Program-made: the position numbers and the translations under genes
Assembly: GCF_047948215.1 (NCBI RefSeq)
Contig: NC_134465.1
Location: 53,195,341-53,259,340 of the forward strand
DNA length: 64,000 nt
Direction: 5' to 3'
Source of the DNA: Lycorma delicatula
Lineage: Eukaryota; Arthropoda; Insecta; Hemiptera; Fulgoridae
In this document: positions 32,631 to 46,500 of the stretch, in pieces
Position numbering within the stretch: the first letter of the stretch is position 1
How the letters are laid out: every line of letters begins with the position of its first letter
Notes under the pieces: model-generated
The model's database searches: none
Told to the model about the DNA's origin: nothing
The model's input: the letters and a program-made list of their open reading frames with translations, nothing else

Positions 32631-35600
32631 GTATTTACTTTTAATTTTATTTTATTTCATTACTAGTGAAATAACTTAATATTTTATCAATTGGATTTTT
32701 TTAGGTTTTTCTTTGAAAGAAAAATCCTAAAAATAAATACAAGAATATTTAAAAAATTTAAACTAACAAAAAATGGTGTAAATACTATTAATCTGTATTC
32801 TTAGATTCTAAATTTAATAATAATTTTATTATTTTAAAGCATTTTTACACGGAGAATATCATTGACATATAATCTTATAATTTGGCGATAAGTTGTATAT
32901 TTTGCAAAATTCTCTCTGGTTATATCAAATCCAGAAAACTGTTTCTCCTTTTTAGTTTACATCTATTTTTGCATTTATTGTTATTTTTTTAAAGTAATTT
33001 ATTAATTCTTTTAAGATACGATGAACGTATAATTAATTTTATCGATTATAGGCAACCTGACTTTCTCTCTAACAAAGAAATAAATATTAAACATTAAAAA
33101 ACACGTCTGCCAAAAAAAAAAAAAACATTGTTTTTTAATATAGAATAATTAAAGAGCGTGCGGGTTATAATTTTGTATATAGTATATATTTTTTTTCAAT
33201 TTTTTTCAAATTATTTATATATATATATATATATATAGCCCATGATACTCCCGGTAACGTAAGGATTCCAACGCGAGGTCATACAGCTAAATTGGTTCAG
33301 CAGTTGAGCTGCTACGGTAGAACAAACATACATACATACACCCTAAATACATTATATTCCTTTTTGGGCAGTCGTGTAAATTCTACCATTATTTTCAAGA
33401 ATTTCATGCAGGATTATTAAGGAAAATATTTTTATTTATTATTTTTTTTACTGAGCGAATATATTGTTGATCATCAGAATGACATTTTTAATCCGTTTAT
33501 CTAAGGGAATATAATAAACATCATTACTTTCAGAGAAACAACCTTGACTACTGATTTTTAAAACTTAGATGATTTAACATGTCATGTGATAGATAGTGTA
33601 AAACAACCTCTTTTCATAAGAAACAATGTATTACGTAAGTTTTCTGTATGGTTTTTTACAGGTCAGAAGTTACTCCTAAAAATTATTTAGCTATCTTTTA
33701 AAATAATAAATAACTTATGCCAGACTTAGTAGGTGAGAGGAAAGTGAAATTGTTTCTCTTTGTCTTCTTCGCTGAGCAAAAAATACTGTTGCGTGTCAGC
33801 ACGTCAAACCCACTTGGGATTACGTATTACAGTAAATAGAATCAAAACTTTCCCTAAAAAAAAAACTGTTTTTTATACGTAATACAAAAGTGAACCTCCT
33901 TTTATTGTTACATCTCTTTGCTCGACTAATGTTCTTTTACTTCCGTCTTTTACTTCTATTTTGTTGCTACTCGAGCCGAAATATATGTTTGATCTTATAT
34001 TCTTTGTTTAAATCATAATATTCTATTAAATCGATTATTATAATTGGTTTCTCTAATGAATTTTAAACTTTTTAACGACTCTTCGAAAAGTCGCTATTAC
34101 TTTCGGTTACCCGGTGGGATTGGGGTGTGAAAATGAATTTTTACTTTTTGAGGCATGAAGAGTATGAAAATACCATTCACCTAAAATGTACTTTCGATAT
34201 ATATATATTTATATATAAATATATATCCTACCCTTCTAAAAGGCATTTGTATGTGTGTGCGTCCTCCTTAGCTGAGAACATACTTAAATGATCGAACATA
34301 CTGCCCGTCAAAAAAATCATAAATTGTTTTACTTAAATGTTTATAAACAATAAATAAAACAGTAATAATAATTATAAAAAATTATAATAATAATAAATTT
34401 TACTATCGTAATTCATTCAATATCGTAAGCAGATGTTAAAACACAAACTATTTTCTATATAAATAAATCGATAATGGAAAATACTATCGATTATCGATTT
34501 AGATTAACTTTTTTTATTTTTTTCCCTTCTGCGACCACCGTTCCACCGTTTTGTATAGCTAGAAGATCTAGTGGTAAACGAGTCTTCCCAAATCAGCTGA
34601 TTTGGAAGTCGAGAGTTCCAGCGTTCAAGTCCTAGTAAAGACAGTTACTTTTATACGGATTTGAATACTAGACCGTGGATATCGATATCATTTGGTGGTT
34701 GGGTTTCAATTAACCACACATCTTAGGAATGGTCGAACTGAGACTGTATAAGACTACACTTGATTTACATTCGTACATATCATCCTCTGAAGTAATACCT
34801 GAACGGTAATTCCCGAAGGCTAAACTATGAAAAAGAAAAAAAAAGGTATTGCTTCAGAAGATGAGATGAATGGTTTGTAGCGTGTGAAAATGCCATGCCT
34901 GACCGGGATTCGAACCCGGGACCTCCGTATGATAGGCCGAGACACTAACACTCACGTCACAGATTAACTTATTATAGCTTAAATTAAGTTATTTCTTAAT
35001 GAGGAAAAACGGTGAACGATGATGACCAACCCTTTTTTTCACTTTTCCTTCATCAGTTTTCATCATTCAAAAAAAACAAAAACATTTTTACAGAAGAGGT
35101 AATCAATTTTGGACACCTAATAATAGCATTCCGAGACGCCACCCGCCAGGGCAACCCGCCCGTTGGGCCTAGCTGCGGAGGCGTGCCGTAGGCACACCGT
35201 GCAGCTAGTATATTAATAAAATATAATGAAGAAAACACCATAGCATTGTTATAAAAATTGTTTTTTCTATGATGTTAGATTTATTTATTTCAATTTCAAT
35301 ATCTAAGTAGTGTATTTTTCTGTTGTCTTCCATTTCACATGTGAATTTTAAGTCATCGTTATAATTATTAAGTTTATTCAAAATCGTTGTTATATGTTCA
35401 TCATTTATAGTCGGATTATACATGACTAATATATCGTCTATATAGCTAATCCATTATAGTATCTGGTGTGTTCACTATATCCCCCTGAATTATGAAGCTT
35501 TGAAAATGTTGTATGAAAATTAAGACATAATTCTAGATATAGGTATCCCCATACCTTAAAATATCTTAATACTTAACAATTAATTAAACCAGCAATTGCG

Positions 35601-38220
35601 ACTCCCTCCGGAAAAGGGGGCGCATTGCTCCCTCCAAAACTAGGGCCCCTTTGTGGCGTATTCCTGCTAGCCTATGAAGCGCTAGCACCGAAAAGACTTC
35701 AGCGGACGGTCTGAAGGGGAATTACGTCGGGGGCACAGGTTTTAAAAGCCTAGCCTTCCGCGGTCGGACCCAGGAATGGGTTTAAGAACGCTGGTCCAAA
35801 CGGATATTGATTGCTAATCATAAATCCGTCCGTAAAATATAATAAAACTTGAAACTTAGACTAGTCATTAAAATAAATCCTTATACACGCCCGATTACAG
35901 AATCATACAGCAGCAAGGGACACTGTCCAGGCTCTGCGATTCGAAGGGAGAATTTGTAAAACTCCCGCCACTTTTGCATTCCATTTCATATAGGTATCCC
36001 ATAGGCAATATTTTTTGTCAAGAAATAACATTTATTTTCATATTCAAAATAATTTTGGTTGCAAATATTTCTTATAATTGTGATTAATACATTTGTAAAT
36101 TTGTGTGTTTCTTTGAAGTTGTAATTTATTATTTCAGTTGTTTTATTAATTGGTATACTAGTATACATGCTGGATATATCGTAGCTTACTATTTTAGTGT
36201 TGTAATTAGTTTTAATATTGTTTAATCTATTTATCACGTCGTAATCATTTTTAACTCAATATTTGTATTCAAGGTTCATTTTTATTCTAAGAATTTTACC
36301 GATTATTTTTGCTATGAAATATGCAGTTACTGTTTTAAAATTTACTATAGGTCTTATTAGATAAATTATTTTATATAGTTTCGATAATACAGTAAGTTTT
36401 GGTGGTGATGATATAAATTGATATAATATTGACTATTAGTTTAATTTGTTATCATAATTGAATATATGTTAGTATTTAGAAATTGTATCTTTTACAATTC
36501 TTGACCATTGAATGTGAAAATAGGAGGAGAAAAGATTACGGAGGTAGAAGAATTTTGTTATTTGGGAAGTAGAATTACTAAAGATGGACGAAGCAGGAGC
36601 GATATAAAATGCCGAATAGCACAAGCGAAACGAGCCTTCAGTAAGAAATATAATTTGTTTACATCAAAAATTAATTTAAATGTCAGGAAAAGATTTTTGA
36701 AAGTATATGTTTGGAATGTCGTTTTATATGGAAGTGAAACTTGGACAATCGGAGTATCTGAGAAGAAAAGATTAGAAGCTTTTTAAATGTGGTGCTATAG
36801 GAGAGTGTTAAAAATCAGATGGGTGGATAAAGTGACAATTGAAGAGGTTTTGCGGCAAATAGATGAAGAAAGAATCATTTGGAAAAATATAGTTAAAAGA
36901 AGAGACAGACTTATAGGCCACATACTAAGGCATCCTGGAATAGTCGCTTTAATATTGGAAAGACAGGTAGAAGGAAAAAATTGTGTAGGCAGGCCACATT
37001 TGGAATATGTAAAACAAATTGTTAGGGATGTAGGATGTAGAGGGTATACTGAAATGAAACGAGTAGCACTAGATAGGGAATCTTGGAGAGCTGCATCAAA
37101 CCAGTCAAATGACTGAAGACAAAAAAAAAAATCTTTACAATCCTTAAATATTTGTTATAAGAATAGAAAGAGAAAAGATTACGGCGGTAGAAGAATTTTG
37201 TTATCGAATCAGGGTCAGGCATAGCATTTTTACACATGCTACAAAATCATTCATCTCATCCTCTGAAGCAATACCTAACGATGGTCCCGGAGGTTAAAAA
37301 AAAACGGTCAGCCATATTAGATATGCTTTTTTCTTCTTTTTTTTTGTTTGTGGGCGAAAAACGCCTGGGCGTTATCATCGCCCAGAATTTTATTAATAAA
37401 AGGGTAAAATAACTCCAAAATAATAAAACTTATAAGGTATAAAATTAATATAAATCATATAATAAAGATTTATTAAAACAAGAGTCAAGAAGGCAAAATA
37501 AAACTCAAAACTAATACCGCAGACATATAAAAGTTAAAATAATCGAATAAAGAAACTATATAAAACTTACCTAATTTCGATGGGTTGTGCAAAAGGCTCC
37601 CTTCTCGGATAATAAAATTAAAGACATAGAACCCAAAAAAATGAAAATTGAAAGTAAAGGTTAAAAATTATCAACAACTCTTCTAGCATAAAAATATATA
37701 TGATAATATTAAATTTTTTGAAGTAACCTGGTACTGTGTAAAAAACAGAACTTCCTTGTACGAAGTAAAGGAAGTATTGTTACGCAAAAAATTTCGGTTT
37801 TCAGATTTGAACGGAAACATCCATTTTTACCACTTCTGAATCCATTTAGACTAGTTTCGGCCTGATTTCTGTACGTACGTACGTATGTATCTCGCACAAC
37901 TCAAAAACGATTTGGAAGGATGTTGACATTTTTTATTTAGGTCTGTTGTAACATCTAGTTGTGTCCCTCCCCTTTTGATTGCAATTGACTGGATAAAAAG
38001 CGTCCAAAAAACCTAAAACCCTAAATATTTCTGATTTTGGACTTTTTCTTAATTGCACTCATAAGCCCTAATCGAGAGATTTCAACGATATACCATAAGT
38101 GGTACTTATTATCATTGGTTCCAGAGTTATAGCCAAATAAAAGTTTAATTAATGAAATATTTGGATCTTACAAGGGGAAGGAACGTCGGTTTGATTCCGA
38201 TTTCATCTCCTTTTTTTAAC

Positions 38221-38255
<35 letters not shown>

Positions 38256-40514
38256 AATACATTGATTTATTAATAATTATTAACTTCTGATTGTAAAAAA
38301 AATCTTTACAATAAATAATAATTCAATAATAACAAAAAAGTAGAAAAAATCAGAGTTTATTAGTAAAATAAAATTTTATGTCCTTTTCATTTTAATTCAA
38401 AAATGTTTACAGAGGTTAATAATTAATTATTAATAAATCTATATATTTAAATTAGAAAAAAAAGTTAAAAAATTATACGTATTTGAAGTTGAGTTCAAAC
38501 CGATATATGCATGGTTACGGATTCGACACGTTCTCACACCACATAACCACTTGAGCAACGTGAAACAAAATTAATATAAAATACTGATACGGAATCACAA
38601 AAAAATGTGATGCAATGTGCTGTCAACCACAAAGAGACTGTGTAACTGTCCACTTTATTAAAGAACTGGAGGATCGTATCTCACTTTCAAATAAAATAAT
38701 TTTAAATACAGTGCAGAAAAAAAAAAGTGTATTTATAATTTAATAAGCGTACAAGGTGTCCACATCACATTTTTTCTTATTCTTATCGATATTATAATCT
38801 CCTGAGAATCTTTTTTTGAAGGACCTGTTTGTTTTATCTTTTTTCTGTTTTACCTGTTTTTTTATATGATTACAATCATTACATTTAATTTTATATATCC
38901 CATTTAGATTTTCTCCATTATTATTATTATTATTATTATTATTTCTTAAATATTTTTAAATGTGTTTGTTAGGTTTATAGGATTTTTTATATTTATCTTT
39001 ATTGTAAAAGTCAGTCATTTTTTCTATTATTTTATTTGTATATGTGTATTGTATGAAGAAATTATTAGTAGCATGTTCTTTATTATTATTATCTTTCTGT
39101 AATATTGTAAAATTATTTTGATATTTATTTGTTTGTTTGTTTTATATATTTTTCAATAATTCCATTATTAAAACCATTAGATATTGCTATTTGTTTTATG
39201 ATATTTATTTTATTTTTGAGTTTATCTTCGTTGTGTTTCGTATATTCTAATGCTCTAAAAATTTAGAGTTTTTGTGTATTGTGATGTCAATCATTGTGGG
39301 TTTTTTTAAAAATAAACGGTTGTTTCTATAATGTTGGATTTGTCTATTTTAATTTCAATATCTAAGTAGTGTACTTTTCAAATATTTTATATGTTATAAA
39401 ATATTTAAATTTAAAAAAAATTTTTCAATATTAAAATATTTTAAAACAAATATAAGAAGAAAGCGATCTCTGGTAAATTTTTTACTAAAGAATTACGTTG
39501 GTATATTATATATTTAAAACTCGCAATGATAATTACTTTTACAATAGGAAAACAAATTTAAAATATTTACTTTTATTGTAAAAATATTCTTTGCATAATA
39601 TTAATCGTATTATAATAACAACAGGCGTATCCCAGTAACAATTAATATTGTAAATGTTTAATGAACTTGGGAACTTTATAGCGTGTGAAAAATATCATGT
39701 CTGATCGGAACTTTAACACTAAACTTTCGTATTAAAACAATAGACGCTAAATGTCTTTCTTTCTGTTATATTTATTTTGAATTTACCGTACAAATGATGA
39801 AAAATGTTAATATAAATTCAATATTTTAAGAAAAAATTTTATCTTTCGTTAGTTATTTACTTTTTAAAACGTCTTTCATAAAACAATGTAAAAATTAATA
39901 AATAAGTTAAAGTGGAAAATAAAAGCGGTTTAGGTCCTTAATTGACTGTAGATATTTTAATTACTGACTAATTTGTCTAAAATTTCGGATGAATACAAAG
40001 TTACAAAAAAAGCTGACAACAAAGTTGTAATTTTCTGTCAAATGTTACCAAGTACTGTTTACTAAATAAAATTCGAATTTTTCTAACTTTTCTTTGTTTT
40101 ATTCAACTTATCTTACGCAGTTTTATTCAATTTAAAATCTTTACAAGTTTTACATGTTTCTTACCCATTTAACAAAGTTATTGTGCGTCAAACATAAAAA
40201 ATCTGATGTGGACACTACACGACTTCCTTTTACGCCTATTAAATTACATATACACATTTTTTGTTGCATTTCATTTGAAACTGAGATACGATCCTCCAAT
40301 TCTGTAATAAAGTGAACAGTTACAAGTGGCTGAAATATTTATACAATTATTAATTCGACAATCTTACATGAAATATTAGGATAAAGTAAAAGTTCCTTTA
40401 TTACTCGTATTACTAGATCAGAATTATTCGTATGTTCATGAGTTGCTGATTAACAAAAGTTTTAGATTTCTGGTGTGTCATATAAACAAAAGTTAATAAT
40501 AATTAAACAGTTAT

Positions 40515-40551
<37 letters not shown>

Positions 40552-43500
40552 GCACAAAGTTATTGTGCGTCAAACATAAAAAATCTGATGTGGACACTAC
40601 ACGACTTCCTTTTACGCCTATTAAATTACATATACACATTTTTTGTTGCATTTCATTTGAAACTGAGATACGATCCTCCAATTCTGTAATAAAGTGAACA
40701 GTTACAAGTGGCTGAAATATTTATACAATTATTAATTCGACAATCTTACATGAAATATTAGGATAAAGTAAAAGTTCCTTTATTACTCGTATTACTAGAT
40801 CAGAATTATTCGTATGTTCATGAGTTGCTGATTAACAAAAGTTTTAGATTTCTGGTGTGTCATATAAACAAAAGTTAATAATAATTAAACAGTTATGTTT
40901 AGTGAACCCACCGGGTTGGGGTTAACGCGTCTTCCCAAATCACCTGAATTGGAAGTCGAGAGTTACAGCGTTCAAGTCCTAGTAAAGCCAGATATTTTTA
41001 CATGGATTTGAATACCAGATCGTGGATACAGGTGTTCTTTGGTGGTTGGGTTTTTCAATTAACCACACATCTCAGGAATGGTCGAACTGAGAATGTACAA
41101 GACTACACTTCATTTACACTCATACATATCATCCTCATTCATCCTCTGAAGAATTATCTAAACGGTAGTGTTACCGGAGGCTAAACAGGAAAAAGGAAAG
41201 TTATGTTTAGTGAACTCCTGTAATAATGCTTACATATGTTAATTTCGGTGTAACGGTGTAAAATATAAGTTTTTATTATTGGATTATTTGGTGAATAATC
41301 AGAAATGAAAAAGTAACAATCATACAGGAAAAAGTAGGATAACTTGAAGAAATATATCTGTAAAATCGACAAGAAGATGATATGAAGGGGAAGAAAACGT
41401 TAAAACCAAGGAAAGAATAAAAATATTAAGAAAGGATGATGAATATAAAGAGAGAGAAAATTTTAAAATTAGAGAACGTGTACACAAATTAAGATTAGAA
41501 CAATTACATCGAACCAAAGAGCGATTAAATGATTAGCAATAAAAAACAAATAAACGAATTAATGAACTCCACTTAGGGAGAATATTGCCCGACAATATCA
41601 GAAGAGTAATGAACTAAAAGATAAGAATTTTATTTTAGAATTAGGGTTAGATCATGTTGTGTTATAGTCTAAGTATATTTCTCCTAATTAAACATAACTT
41701 TTAAATGAAAAAATTATTAACTTGTAAAAGTAAAAAAAGCCCTCTTTTAGTGTAACTGAACAATTTTTTAGATTTATTGGTTAATGTTCTCTACATGCAG
41801 TATAATTTCTGGATTATTCCAAACTTTTATCCTTGTCTAACTTCATTTTACATTTGTATAATTCATAGCACACCTCAGGAATAAATTAGCTCAATTTTTT
41901 TAAAATTCTGCAAGACAGAAACCTCTTCAAAACGGAATTCTTACTCGGTCCTGTCAGATTCAATTTTGGGGAGGTTTTACTGTATTAATGTTTTAACATA
42001 TTTCTTCGTGTTGTTCAATGAGAAGTATAAAGAAATAAAATTATGTTGTAAAGTCTTGTGATGATGATAAATGTATTCTTAGAAATAATTTTAGAGGAAT
42101 GGTTAAAAAGATGTTTGAATAACACACATACAGAGAGAGAGAAAAAAAATGTGAGAGGTAGTCAGGTGTTTACTGTAAATATTTGACTTTACTGCTAATA
42201 GATGAGATTATCATAGGTTTTTATAATTAATATATTTTATTATACTCGTAATTATTATTTCAGATAATACTACTGTAACGCTGGTATAACCACTAATAGC
42301 TTAAAATTATTATTAATGTTATTATTATGTAATAAATAAAAAATTAAAATAAATCATTTTTATTTAAAAATGATATAAAACAACAGTGTATGGTTTGATA
42401 TCTGTTTCCTAGTACTGTATAAATATTATATTTATTTATTCAAGTTGATTTATGTTGATTCAGTTATCTTTTAATATTTGTTTGTCTGCTTGTAACCGAT
42501 ATTAAGTATGTACATAAATTATTATTATTTATTAATTGAAAAAGACTGAGCAATTATTGATAAACTATGAATGAATGTGAACATAAATGAAATGAAATTT
42601 ATTAGTTTTCATTTTTGTTTGCATCAAAGATCTATTGTTTTTATGAAAACTATTACTCGTCATTTAGTTTTTTCATTCTTTAGGAATATTAAATTTTACG
42701 AGGAGTAAAATATCTAACTACATCCAACAGGTGCTTGTGAATCAGGATTTTATGTAATCTTTGAACAAGAAACAATCTTTGAACTGAGCTTTAATAATGA
42801 AACTGCCCCAATGGCTTATTAGAAGATATAAAATTGATCTTTTTTTTTGTCTTCAGTCATTTGACTGGTTTGATGCAGCTCTCCAAGATTCCCTACCTAA
42901 TGCTAGTCGTTTCATTTCAGTATACCCTCTACATCCAACATCCCTAACAATTTCTTTTACATATTCCAAACGTGGCCTGCCTACACAATTTTTTCCTTCT
43001 ACCTGTCCTTCCAATAATAAAGCGACTATTCCAGGATGCCTTAGTATGTGGCCTATAAGTCTGTCTCTTCTTTTAACTATATTTTTCCAAATGCTTCTTT
43101 CTTCATCTATTTGCCGCAATACCTCTTCATTTGTCACTTTATCCACCCATCTGATTTTTAACATTCTCCTATAGCACCACATTTCAAAAGCTTCTAATCT
43201 TTTCTTCTCAGATACTCCGATTTTCCAAGTTTCACTTCCATATAAAGCGACACTCCAAACATACACTTTAAAAATCTTTTCCTGCCATTTAAATTAATTT
43301 TTGATGTAAACAAATTATATTTCTTACTGAAGGCTCGTTTAGCTTGTGCTATTCGGCATTTTATATCGCTCCTGCTTCGTCCATCTTTAGTAATTCTACT
43401 TCCCAAATAACAAAATTCTTCTACCTCCGTAATCTTTTCTCCCCCTATTTTCACATTCAGTGGTCCATCTTTGTCATTTCTACTACATTTCATTACTTTA

Positions 43501-46500
43501 GTTTTGTTCTTGTTTATTTTCATGTGATAGTTCTTGCGTAGGACTTCATCTATGCCGTTCATTGTTTCTTCTAAATCCTTTTTACTCTCGGCTAGAATTA
43601 CTATATCATCAGCAAATCTACGATTTGCTGATGATATAGTATATATTTGATATAGTATATATATATACTATATAGTATATATTTGCTGATCTAAAAACTA
43701 AAAAAAAAATTTGTTTTTATAAATTCTTGTTTAATTTTGATTTTTAGAATTCAGTTCCAAATTAAAGAATTTACTACCTCAACTTATTAACCCTTAACTT
43801 TTTATTGATCTAAAAAATCAAAATGAAAAAATAAATCTTTTATTCTGATCAGTAAGTAATATATTATAATCATTACATCAAGAATCAACAGATAAAAAAA
43901 CTGCCTTATCAAGGGATATTGTGGCAATCATCACTAAGGCTACGCCTTGTCAATTTAGCCTTTCTTTTTCCTGTTTAGCCTCCAGTAATTACCATTCAGA
44001 TAATACTTCAGAGGATGGATGAGGATGATATGTATGGGTGTAGTCTTGTACAGTCTCAGTTCAACCATTTCTGAGATGTGTGGTTAATTGTAACCTAACC
44101 ACCAAATAATACCGCTATCCACGGTCTTGTATTCAAATCCATGTAAAAAAATAACTGACTTTACTAGGACTTGAACGCTGGAACTCTCGACTTTCAAATC
44201 AGCTGATTTGGGAAGACGCGTTCACCACTAACCAACCCGGTGGGTTTTTCAATTTAGTCACATCACTCTCATCTCCACTTCTCTCTTCAAGTCATTATAT
44301 GAATCAAGGCTATCTCTTCTTTAAGATTATTGATGATGGTTTCTCTCAGTCTACCTCTAGGTTTTTTACCCAAAACCTTGCCCTCAAATATAATCATCAA
44401 GAACTGGGCATGTCGTACTATATGTCCTATCAATTTCACTCTTCTTCTTTGTTCAACATTTAGCAAGGACCTCCTCTCATTCACTTCTGCTAACACTTGA
44501 TCATTTCTTTTCCTATCCAACCAGCTTGTTCTTATTATTCTCCTCCAAATCCACATTTTTATTCCTTCCAGTCTTCTTTCTGCTTTCCCAAGCGTCAATG
44601 TTTCACACCCATTTGTTAGAACACCCCAGACATAAGTTTTAGTGAACTGTTTCCTTATTTGCATACTCATATGATTATCAGTCAGTATATTCTTTTTATC
44701 CTGGAAAGCTCGTTTAGCCAGTGCTATTCTTCTTTTTACTTCTGTGGCACATTTATTATTGTTAATGATGGTGCTTCCTGAATAACAAAAAGGCTTGTTA
44801 AAAGCAGCATCACAAAATACATACATTTAATTATAAAGTAAAAAAAAAGTGGTGATTAAATTCCATGTTAATAAATTAAAATATACATGAAATAATAATA
44901 AAGTAAATAGGTGAAGAAACTATAAATATATGAAAATTCTTCTTTTTTATTAGTATTATTTTAAAATTTACCTACGAAGCAGATTGGTCTCTATAAAAGA
45001 AAATTATTTTATTTTAAACAAATTAGCGGAAATTTTTAAACTGTTTGCTAATTTATTTAAAGTGGTGGCAGAACATAATAGAATGGCCCTTTCTTTAAGT
45101 CAAAATATTGTTTGAGACACAAAAACTGTTCTGTTGTTCAATTTGGTAGAGTAGTATTTTCTTTTTTTTTTTTAAAGAATAAATGGCTATTCATTTTAGC
45201 AAAGGTTACACATTCATTAATATGAATATAGGATAACTAGACATTATTAATTTCCTATGAAGAATTGATGTTCAGCTACTTGGTTGGTCTTAGCACATAA
45301 CCTACCAACAAGCCAATTGATCCTTTTGAATTTGTTAACTAAACCTTCTATCAATTAATTAATTAACTAAACTGTTAATTAATTCAAACCTTCCTTTCCT
45401 TCATTCTACCATGCCTTCTAAGTCTTTATTAGTAACATTTACTTTTCAGTCAGTCTCCTTTCTTTCTTTTTCCTGTTTAGCCTCCGGTAACTACCGTTTA
45501 GATAATACTTCAGAGGATGAATGAGGATGATATGTATGAGTGTGAATGAAGTGTAGTCTTGTACATTCTCAGTTCGACCATACCTGAGATGTGTGGTTAA
45601 TTAAAACCCAACCACCAAAGAACACCAGTATCCACGATCTAGTATTCAAGTCCGTGTAAAAATAGCTGGCTTTACTAGGACTTGAGCGCTGGAACTCTCG
45701 ACTTCCAAATCAGCTGATTTGGGAAGACGCGTTAACCACTAGACCAACCCGGTGGGTTTTCAGTCAGTCTCCTATCTAGTTCTTTTTTTAATTTTTGTCA
45801 CTTTAATTATCTTTCTTTGTTCTCCAGCATTGTTCAGCAATTCTTCATTTGTCACTTCATGTGATCCGTTTTATATTCTCTGTTCTCTTGCACGTTCATA
45901 TCCTTTATGTTCCAGATTTTTTTTTCATTTCATATATCTTCAGCTTATTTTTCTGTTTTGTATAGTGTGCCACACTACAACAAAACATTTTGTTGCTCTA
46001 TTCCTCAAAGCATTTTTTTAATCCTAAAGAAAAATTGTAAAAATGTTATTCTTTTAATGTTATATTGTTTTAAAGAAAGGTCATTTTATTTTAGGAATGT
46101 TTAGTTTAATTTTTATTTAAGTTATGAATAGACCTACAAAAAATAGTACGTCTGTAAAAAAATCTATTCAAAAAAATCTGAATTGATAAAAATATCTAAA
46201 GGAGCATAGAGAGAAAAATTGTTGAGCTTGAATTCATGCTCTTGGGATTTTTTCCTGGGCACACCAAGAAATGTCATTATCAACGCCCAGCAATGTTATT
46301 TATTTATTACGCAAATAATATTAAAAGTTAACAATTAAAAAATAAATTAAAACTAAAAACCCAAAAAGCAAGATTAATCCACAATGAAGTATTACATCAA
46401 TAATCTAAATTAAAACAGTAAAACTTACCATCTGCCATATGCAAAATGGTATAAATAGCTGAAAACTACTACTGAATACTGAAATGTTTGAATATAAATG

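Noticed and set aside
34900..34960. Candidate tRNA gene with a perfect T arm.
   Set aside because: No acceptor-stem complement or D arm upstream; the sequence continues into a SINE tail seen elsewhere.
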